Of a stretch of DNA of 64,000 nucleotides, positions 56,496 through 64,000 are shown piece after piece. The notes under the pieces were generated by a model. That model searched no databases, was not told the DNA's origin, and saw nothing but the letters and a program-made list of their open reading frames with translations. Positions within the stretch are counted from its first letter, which is position 1, and the number at the start of each line of letters is the position of its first letter. Position numbers and translations under genes: made by a program. Source of the stretch: Patellaria atrata CBS 101060 (Eukaryota > Ascomycota > Dothideomycetes > Patellariales > Patellariaceae); NCBI GenBank assembly GCA_010093705.1, contig MU006089.1:2653561-2717560 (forward strand). Reading direction: 5' to 3'.

Positions 56496-59481
56496 CTAAC
56501 CTCCGCAACCTCCACAACCTCCACAGCCTCCACAGCCCCCACAGCCTCCACAGCCCCCACAACCTCCAGCGCACCCTGAGCCGCATCCAGCACCGCAGCC
56601 AGATGCACACCCTCCAGCAGCGCCGCCACATCCACCAGCGCCACCACCTCCACCAACACACCCACCACCCCCATCACCGTCCCAATCGTCATCAGAGCCT
56701 GGGATATTCTTGGCCCTCGCCCTACCGTCTCTGAGCCTCTCATACTCTGCGATCTGGTCATTACGCTTCAAGTGCGCCCAGCTCGCGATGAAATAATGAT
56801 GGTACTTGCCCTTTTCGAATGCGTGGCTGAAAGGTTGTGCACGATGGACCCCACCGAGTTTCAGACGATCCTTCTTAGGGTCCTGGTGTGTATGTAGCCA
56901 GGCTGTTGCTTTCTGGAATGCTGGAGACTTGGCCATAGCTACTGCTGCATCGAGAAGAACATCTTGAGCAAGGAGGACAGTGAGGCGGTTTCGCATCCAT
57001 TCCTCTTCGTTTAAGGTTTGCGGTTTTGACGGATCCTTTAGAGGGTAGAGGCAGCGGTCACGAGCGAGATGGAGCGAAACGATGGACCAGGAGTCGAAAG
57101 GGAAGGCCCAGACATGTTTTGAGATGTTGCAGTCGTTGCATTTGGTTGGGTAACGACTATATGCCTCTGTGCAGTCCCAGGGGAAGAGGTCCTGATATTC
57201 GTAAAGGTTGCCACCGAAGGCACCCCAATCATACCAATATTCTTGGAGCGTGTCGATAATGTCCGATTCGTCGTGCCGGCCATGACGAAATTTGAGGAGG
57301 TATTCTTCAGTGAGGCCGCTCGGGACGTCATACTTGGACTTGATTGTCGGCTTGGTGTAGCTTCCAGGCCGACAGACAAAACTCATCAGGTACAGGGGTG
57401 CTGGTTGCCCGGTCGTCAATTCTTCCAGTGATGGCGTCGCGACAATGGAGCCGAATAAATTGTTGTCGATAATGGAATCGCAGAAATTCTGACAATTGTT
57501 GCTACGCATGCTCCATCGCAGGTTGGTTTTCCCGTCTAGGAGTCGCTCAGAGATACTCCGGAGGTATACATCTACCCTGGACTGGAGTAGTCTCTTCATC
57601 AAGGGCATAAGCCGATCGAGAGAGTGATTAAATAATGTATCTCTGTCGCTCTCACTGAGCCCAGCATCGTCGAGTTTGAGTTTACTACATTGTATCAGCG
57701 TCTTTAAGATTTCGTTTTCAAGTTCTTCGTTGAAGAGTCCTGTGAAGGCGCCGCCAACGACTTGTTTCATTACGGCCTTGTACCGTTTTCGCGATCGGCC
57801 TATTCGGTTTTGGGCCCATAAAGTCCTCTCATCAGTACCGGTAACAGCAAGGCTGCGCTCAATATCATGTCGGTTGCCATTAGATGCTTGGAGGGCTGGG
57901 GGATCACGGCTAGTGATCAGAGCACCGCCTCGTGTGCTATACTTCTGTTAGTAGATGCAATTGAGTAACATGTACTGTGACCTACTGTTCCACACCGTTC
58001 TCTATCACTAACGGACCAAGTTGAACAGCCATATGAACGTTTCCGAAAGGATACCTATCCGTGATCTTCCGCATGTAGAATGGTACATCATCTTCCATGT
58101 CTTCCTCCATTGCCATCGTAGATCCTGTCTCTGGATCGAGTTCAGTTGCATTGACGAGACTTTTCTCAGTAACACTGGTGAACTTAAACTGTTTCCTTTT
58201 ACCCGGTTTTGCAGCGGCCTTCTTTCCGCTCTTGAGCATCTTCAATTCTTTGTTAGCCGCTTTGACAGCAGCTTTCTCGTTATCCTTCTTCTCTTTTTCC
58301 TCTTGATTAGTCAATTTGACCTTTCGCTCCACCTTCGACAGCATACCAGCATACTTTGTTTCAGCAATTTCGTTGCCAAGTGCAAGAAGTGTACAGCTTT
58401 GCTTCCCATGACCGGTGTGCAAGAATTGGTCAGCTTTTGCCATCGGAAAAAGAGTGACGGATTGCAGTTGCACTGGAGTCCATTTTCTAGTCACACCGGG
58501 ACATTTGCACAGACTCCTGGCCATCGCCGGAGTGATGGCTTCATTGAGTATGCAATGTTTGTACGACTTAAGGAATCGATACGCACCACGCCTATCATTC
58601 CTATAGCAGGTCTCACAAATAGCTCCGAACTTGCCTGTGCTATCTACAAACATACTTCCACGAATGATGGTGCGGCATTCAGTACACCGAAGATAGTCGA
58701 AATATATTTTCTTAGATAGTACAGTAGGTTTACTGAGTGTGAGCTGAGGAGCTGCCGGTCTTCTCCAGAATGAAAGGTTGCTCAATGGAGGGCGATGCTC
58801 GATCAGTTTATCGATATCAAGGAAACCGGAACTTTGAAGGAGCATGCGGGCTCGTCTCATCAATTTTGGTGGGAAGCTTCGTGCTACACAAAGAGGTCAG
58901 TCTCAAGCAAGGTCAATTCTCCCTTCTATGTTGTTCACCTTCTAATGAGTCTCTGATATCAAGTCTTAAAGCTACACTGGCCTGAGTTGCAATTATATCC
59001 CGAGTCCTTTCCTGAATGGACTCAAGATAAGTGACTTGTTGCCCACTCTGCCACATCCGTCTTTTAACCTCTGTAACCCTCGTTAGCAATCAACATTACC
59101 AATAATAATAATAATAATAATATAGACTCTATGTACTGTACCATATCTATCAGCAAAATCTCGTGCACTTTGACTGACTTGATTGAGGAAGGTATCATAG
59201 CCATGAATGAAGTCATCTTCCTCGTCTTTTAGAACTACCTTTTTATACTGCGGTTGTTGCCACTTTCTCATGGTCAACAGTATGCACTCCAGCTCCCGCT
59301 TCACGCCATTCCAATACATCTCCTGGAGCTTGGGTAACAGATTTTCCTCGGCATATTCGATTTGCTGCCAAGGTAAATCCGCGGCGATTGTGATATGGCT
59401 ACTATCAGAGCTCTGTTTGCTCTGTTGACTAGAGTAACCTAGGAGACGAGACGATAACCCAAAGGGGAGTAGAGAGGTCAT
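56496..59481 (-). CDS. Large cysteine-cluster protein with 58-residue Gly/Cys tail
   Basis: Four exons: 59481-59142, 59070-58939, 58883-57986 and 57936-56496 (936 aa). All phases agree. Exon 4 uses the acceptor tatag at 57937-57938, skipping two AGs too close to the branch point. The N-terminus (MTSLLPFGLSSRLLGYSS) leads into a helical region (YAEENLLPKLQEMYWNGVKR). Exon 3 carries a possible zinc-binding cluster: RCTECRTIIRG, AICETCYRND, YKHCILNE and LCKCPGV, then a Lys-rich coiled coil (KEKKDNEKAAVKAANKEL). Exon 4 has GALITSRDPPALQASNG, KQVVGGAFTGLF, WYDWGAFGGNLYEYQDL, NDCNISKHVWAFPFDSW and a final GC(A/G)GGCGG-type run of 58 residues. I recall related fungal proteins of this build, but no function. 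RPS25 is divergent, 476 bp away. Confidence 0.85.
56499..56672 (-). repeat. Coding Gly/Cys repeat (GGC units)
   Basis: The last 58 codons are Gly with regularly spaced Cys. The terminal part is seven near-identical 9-nt units encoding GGC. It is a coding minisatellite prone to length change. Confidence 0.85.
59101..59123. repeat. (AAT)n microsatellite in an intron
   Basis: About seven AAT units within intron 1 (59141-59071) of the Gly/Cys-tail gene. Confidence 0.9.
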
Positions 59482-59957
59482 ATCGAAAAGAGGTCATATA
59501 CACGACAGTAAAGACTACAATTTGAAGAAAAGGTCATCACGAAGACTAGAAATAGAAAAAGAATAAGGCTTCATTAAGTAGTTTCGAGTTACACAAGGCT
59601 GTAAAAGCTGTAAACCTCCACACCGGAAGTTGTGGCAGTGTCAAGTAACTGACTAAGGCCACTTTGGCCCTGAACGAAACGAATTGGGATGTGAGGTAAT
59701 TCCACTAAGGTATAAACATGCTTCTATACTTTTTACGTTTCATTTCGGCGAGAAATTATCGGTACTACTGCAAGGCTGAGAATCAGAGGCGCGGGGAGGT
59801 GGTCTGGAAGGGAGGGAGTCTCGTCGGTAGAAGAGTTAGCAACTAGGCCCGATTCGTCCGACTTACAAAGCCTTGGCGCACACAATTTTGGCCACTCCAC
59901 TTCATTACTATCCCGAGTGTCGACGTTCCAACCTTTGAACCTTCAATATCAAGCAAC
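59482..59957. other. 476-bp divergent promoter region of Gly/Cys-tail gene and RPS25
   Basis: No gene. Both genes start outward from here. It is AT-rich near 59545-59570 and 59700-59755. Confidence 0.5.
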
Positions 59958-60518
59958 ATGGTATGGACGATACGATGACTTTCGTGAGAGAAACAGCGCT
60001 GATTGATGAATAGGCACCAGCAGCAGGCGGCAAGAAGCAAAAGAAGAAGTGGTCAAAGGGCAAGGGTATGTAGAGCCGCTACCATTTGGCATTCTATCAA
60101 GCACAACCCTCAAAAGCCTATGTATCATATCGACCGTGGGTACAAAAATCAGGCGAATGCGATTGCTGATTGTGTTTTGTTCCCTATAGTTAAGGACAAG
60201 GCCAACCACGCCGTCGTCCTCGACAAGTCGACTTCCGACAAACTCCAGAAGGATGTCCAATCCTACCGCCTCATTACAGTTGCCACCCTCGTCGACAGAC
60301 TAAAGATCAATGGATCGCTCGCCAGAAAAGCCCTCGCCGATTTGGAGGAGAAGGGTCAGATTAAGAAGGTGGTTGGACATAGCAAGTTGAGCATCTACAG
60401 TATGTGAACCCCGCACTATACAACCATGATAAAATACAAGCTGGAGAAATCTCCAATCTGTTTTATGGAATTTGGCTGACTATTCTGCTTAGCGCGAGCG
60501 GTTGGTGCGGCCGAGTAA
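59958..60518 (+). CDS. rps25: 40S ribosomal protein eS25 (RPS25)
   Basis: Four exons: 59958-59960 (only the ATG), 60014-60065, 60190-60399 and 60493-60518 (96 aa). Intron 1 begins directly after the start codon (gtatgg...gaatag), so exon 2 opens APAAGGKKQKKKWSKGK. Exon 3 has VKDKANHAVVLDKSTSDKLQ, SYRLITVATLVDRLKINGSL, ARKALADLEEKGQIKKVV and HSKLSIY. The last 8 residues (TRAVGAAE) come from the 26-nt exon 4. eS25 sits in the 40S head and helps in IRES-type and reinitiation events. The length is normal for fungi. All phases are consistent. Confidence 0.96.
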
Positions 60519-61200
60519 ATTTCCAACATGGCGTAGTATCCGGTCTAGGTGGCCTTTGCACTTGGGATGGTTTATGACACGATCCGTAACGGGGAGATGT
60601 AGGGGATGATGAATATCGATTGCATGATGGATTTCGGGTCGAACTATGTACTGCAATCCAATAGACCTGTTTTACGCCGAAGACTGTTGTGTTTTTGCAC
60701 GAAGGATACCTTGCTTACCTCATCCATTCGCGATTTTCTAATTTCCTAATGAGAGTCCACCGTTGGAGCGATCAGCGTCAAGAACCCTTCCTTGCTACAT
60801 CCATCGCTGAGGTCTACGGTAATGCACCTGGATCTGTATCACATCATATCAAACACACTCTTAGTCAAAACTATTTTACCTTTCGTAGTCGAATTGTATA
60901 ACAAACTAACGCCCAGTACCCAGGCCAGTGGATTGAGCATGTAGTTAAAAGTGAGTTAGCTCAGAGTGGAAACTGTACAACCGAGGGTACTGTACGAACG
61001 ACTGGCTTTAATGAAAAGTTCATTGAAGAGTCTGAAACTGTACATACGATGTGATGTAAAGGGTTACCTTCAAGAGATCAATGCAAGTCACTATTGAGTT
61101 TGGGTTCCGAAATTTGAAATGCTTTTCGTGGTACCAATACAAGTCCTGTCCCATCCATCTATCATCATGTTCTCGTTATAAATACAAGCGTCCCGTATCA
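60519..61200. other. Convergent intergenic region with an ACGAACGACT repeat
   Basis: 3' flanks of RPS25 and the MAPR gene. GTACGAACGACTGGC at 60992-61006 belongs to the dispersed repeat family. No gene. Confidence 0.45.
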
Positions 61201-62090
61201 CTAGCCCTCCTTCGATCTGGCCCTCTTCACGTCCTCCTCGAACCTCTCCCGCGTTGGCTTATGCTTCTTCGCTTCCTCACACAAAACTCTCTTCGGCAGC
61301 TTCTCCAACCATCCTCGCTCCCTCTTGACGTACCCCACCCAAAAATACGGTCGTCCCGTCTCTCCTCTAAACGTACGTGCCCAATTCTCAATCCCCTCTT
61401 TGACCCGTTTTCTAGCAATACGCAAATCCCTCTCGCGCTGCTTCTTCAGCTCCGCCTTCGGTATAGCCTTCTTCCCACCCTTCCGTCTTAAACCCCCGGA
61501 CTCCTCCACCTCCGCGGGGCCGGAATGGATGTGTGAAGGATCCTCTGGGTCTGCCGAGGAGTCATCCTCGAGTGGCATGTACATCTCCTCGACGCCGCGC
61601 ATGTCAGGTGTTATGTCATCTTTGAAGCAGCCGGTCAGAAAAGCCCGGGCAGCGTCATGGCCTGCAAAGAAGTGGTAGGAGCCGCCCGGTGAATACGTCT
61701 CTCGTCCCGCGGTCACGTCGTAGATGCTCCCGTTTAGCGCGAGGTAGATTGGTTTCGAGGGGTCGGAGCCATCGTAGGCGGAAAGCTCAGTATCAGTGAG
61801 GTAAAGAGGGCCTTTCTATAGGTGAATAGTTAACGTTGTGCATGGGTATTGGTATTGAGGGAGCGGTGTAGACATACCCACCAGCTCCCTACTTGTTGCG
61901 GACTCGTCCACCACGGCCGGTAACCCCAGAGTACGCTTTCGCCTGTTACGAGCCAGCTTGCGGCGCAATTGAGTAGCACTACGCCTGTGAGCACTCTGAG
62001 GATGTCTACTACGCCAATTCCTCCAATCTCAGCATCCTCTTCCGTTCGTACTCTCCTTCTTATTTGTGCTTTGTCCTTCGTATCCGCCAT
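61201..62090 (-). CDS. Membrane-anchored cytochrome-b5-like (MAPR) heme/steroid-binding protein
   Basis: Exon 1 is 62090-61878, intron 61877-61816 (gtatgt...ctatag), exon 2 is 61815-61201, giving 275 aa. Exon 1 encodes a charged start (MADTKDKAQIRRRVRTEED) and one membrane span (VVDILRVLTGVVLLNCAASW) with WGYRPWWTSP after it. Exon 2 opens the MAPR domain: KGPLYLTDTELSAYDGSDP, PIYLALNGSIYDVTAGRETY, SPGGSYHFFAGHDAARAF and TGCFKDD. That is the b5-like fold of yeast Dap1 and progesterone receptor membrane components, with a tyrosine in place of the histidine heme ligands. The C-terminal 150 residues are basic and helical (KKAIPKAELKKQRERDLRIA) and end WARTFRGETGRPYFWVGYVK plus a charged tail. A likely role is ER heme or sterol chemistry through P450s. 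Confidence 0.87.
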
Positions 62091-63615
62091 CTGGTGCAAC
62101 GCTCCTGCTATATCTCCACCACCTTTCGCTTTCTTTTAATGACTCCAGTTGACTCTCAATGGTGTTCTTTTCGTGAATGCCCCAAAAGTAGAAGTTAAGA
62201 AGTGGATAGTACGGGTTATGGGATGGGGGCGTAAACTCGAAAAAGCAGATTATAGCCGTACATTTGCTTTGCAACAACCCAAAGATGGACAAACACCGAG
62301 ATTCCGCAAAGTCAATTCCTATCTCGCAGAGTGGGCGAAGAAGGTCAAAGAGCCACTGGCCTGGTGGTGGCTGGTTCATTATTTATGAGGTCAATTCTCG
62401 GTTTGTTAATTTGAACCAGCCGAAAGCCAAGCAACAGCCTAGAGCTCTAGGCGGGGTGAGCCAGGGGTCTTTGGGCCTGATGAACAGAATTTCTAAGGCA
62501 CGGGTTCAATTGATACCTTATTTACTAACGAGATATCTGTCTTCTCACTATCGAGGCGTCGTGGGCGTTTACGCGGTATAACCCTCAACCCCACTACCCT
62601 CATCGACAAGAAAGGGAATTTCGATATCGTATGGTAGAAAGACGCTCAGGGATTTCGTTTCGTTGACGTCTAACATAAGGGATAAGGTTATCAATGTCCA
62701 CCTAGAGAAAAATACCTTCCATAGAAGTTTCCTGTTGGCTTTTGTCTCGTTTCTTCCTCTTCTCTTCTCTCTGTGCATTCTTCTATCTCCTTTTGTCGTT
62801 TTCTTGAAGAGTGGAAAGAGTTAGAAGAAACGATAAGAATTCTGTCAAGCGTTGGTGCAGATATTTGACTTCTGGGCGTCCGAATAGTGGTCAGTAGAGG
62901 TGGTAAGGTGTCTAGGGGGGGATCGATGAAGGTGTTGGATCCTAACGAGGAGAGGAAGGAAAGCATCAACACTTGAGCGTCTAGAGTCAAAACGGAACTG
63001 CGTACGGTATGTTTTGTGCTGGATTATGCTCAGAGGGACTTCTTGAAGTAGTCACAAGAGTGGAAAAGAGCAGTAGGTCGACTGCGAGCAAAGTTATGCG
63101 AAGAACTGGGACTTTTGTATTTACGTAGCAAATGCAAGGGATACGATATAGATATTCGCCATAGAGTTATCATTATCGTTGCTTCAACCCTTTTCTTACA
63201 AATCAGATACATTAGGGAGCCAACAATGATTTGAATTCGAGATTACGCCCGTATGCGTACAGAAAGCGTAAAAATAGGCAACGGGCATTAAACATAGGTA
63301 AGCCTTTGTTGTTGGATATATTAATCAGCTGGCGAATTTGAGGCTTTCGCGTTTTCGTACGAGTGCAAGGGATTGGATAGTGTATTTGTGAAGTGCTTTG
63401 TAGGGCTTTTACGTTATTTTACATTTTGCACCGAATCTAATATTTAAACCCAGTAGGTTTACTGGCTGGGTCTTGAGCCTTAGGACGAATCAGTGCATAA
63501 ATATCACATGGACTCCTTCTATGCTATTCTACAATATGCACATCGCTTGTTGCGATCAGGGAGGATCAAAATTCCTTTCCCCAAAATCCCACCGTCCTGA
63601 GCGGACGATATCGAA
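62091..63615. other. 1.5 kb intergenic region, no gene found
   Basis: 5' region of the MAPR gene and 3' flank of the GTPase gene. The plus-strand frame 62149-62388 and the minus frame 62029-62379 overlap the MAPR leader and look like chance. There is a TTCT-rich stretch at 62740-62800. Confidence 0.45.
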
Positions 63616-64000
63616 TCATGTAGTGGTAGCGTTAGTGCCATTCGAGAAGGGAAACACTTGCGACAATGCTTTCTGGAAGACACCAACATTGTAATCGATC
63701 AATGCCTTCTTTTCCGCTGGGCTGTCGTCACCCATTAGACAGACAAGCGCGAGATATCTGATGTTGATATTAGTTACAGATCAAATCTGTAAACAGTCAA
63801 ATGCATCCTGGTATCTTACTTGTTGATTTCCTTTAAGTAAAGGTAGTTATTTCCCTTCCTTTCCATTGTTATTAAACTTTCGCAGTCAGTACCACCTGTC
63901 TCCTCAATCTCGCTTTCACTTTCACCATTCTCATTCGGGCGTTCCCATCCGTAAATCTCGCCAATATCAACCACTACATCAATATAGTCAGAACATATTT
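63616..64000 (-). CDS. Gtr2/RagC-type small GTPase, C-terminal end (partial)
   Basis: The visible part is two exons: from the window edge to 63820, intron 63819-63758 (gtaag...catcag), then 63757-63616 with the TGA. The protein reads SDYIDVVVDIGEIYGWERP, an acidic linker (NGESESEIEETGGTD), then ESLITMERKGNNYLYLKE, INKYLALVCLMGDDS, KKALIDYNVGVFQKALSQV and ends NATTT. This is the roadblock-like C-terminal domain of RagC/D-Gtr2, which pairs with Gtr1 to carry amino-acid signals to TORC1 on the vacuole. The G domain lies beyond the window. The conserved Y-L-K-E-I-N-K-Y-L-A-L-V-C block makes the assignment fairly safe. Confidence 0.8.

Noticed and set aside
56464-56661. Plus/minus alternate frames rich in Trp/Arg or Val/Glu over the Gly/Cys tail
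   Set aside because: They are mirror frames of the GGC repeat that encodes the tail of the 936-residue protein; the tail frame is fixed by the upstream exons.
58021-58719. 232-codon plus-strand frame
   Set aside because: Antisense of exon 3 of the Gly/Cys-tail gene, which has consistent introns and conserved blocks.
1-64000. CRISPR arrays, rRNA genes, integrated virus or retroelement copies
   Set aside because: No regularly spaced identical repeats, no rRNA motifs, and no reverse transcriptase, integrase or capsid-like frames could be recognised.

Overview
The window is filamentous-ascomycete nuclear DNA. Genes carry many 45-130 bp introns with GTRNGT donors, CTAAC/CTGAC branch sites and YAG acceptors. 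Base composition is moderate to AT-leaning. The families present (Zn2Cys6 regulator, GMC oxidoreductase, CENP-X, PhoD phosphatase, fungal MIF-domain protein, cupredoxin cell-wall protein) point to Pezizomycotina. Leotiomycetes is my guess for the class, from overall feel rather than any diagnostic gene. Most genes had to be rebuilt from several exons; the junctions given here were checked for phase and reading frame by hand.

Layout. 1-8.3 kb is a dense housekeeping stretch: the 3' part of a BTB/POZ protein, ribosomal protein uS7 (RPS5), a coiled-coil protein with a CCSC motif, and an intracellular GH13 alpha-amylase. A Zn2Cys6 regulator lies at 10.4-13.2 kb. From 13.2 to 26 kb the DNA is gene-poor: a frameshifted DUF1989 gene, a multi-pass membrane protein and unassigned open frames. 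26.0-35.5 kb holds a membrane-anchored methyltransferase, a MIF-domain protein, CENP-X with an AT-hook, a GPI-type cupredoxin protein and the mitochondrial phosphate carrier. 36.7-48.2 kb is rich in secreted or surface proteins: PhoD phosphatase, an aspartic-protease-like membrane protein that lacks its first catalytic Asp, a 779-residue mucin-like protein and a GMC oxidoreductase. 49.4-64 kb holds a carnosine N-methyltransferase divergent from a proteasome assembly chaperone, a GH27 alpha-galactosidase with four Trp codons read as TAG, a coiled-coil orphan, a 936-residue protein ending in a Gly/Cys tail, RPS25, a membrane-anchored cytochrome-b5-like (MAPR) protein and the 3' end of a Gtr2/RagC GTPase.

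No operon-like pathway is visible. Several genes share short divergent promoters (carnosine methyltransferase with Poc4; the Gly/Cys-tail gene with RPS25). There is no polyketide or peptide synthetase, no CRISPR, and no recognisable autonomous transposon. The observations I rate highest are the TGG-to-TAG pattern in the GH27 gene (either RIP or A-to-I editing), the Gly/Cys-tail protein, the pseudoprotease next to the mucin, and a dispersed ACAAACGACT repeat family.
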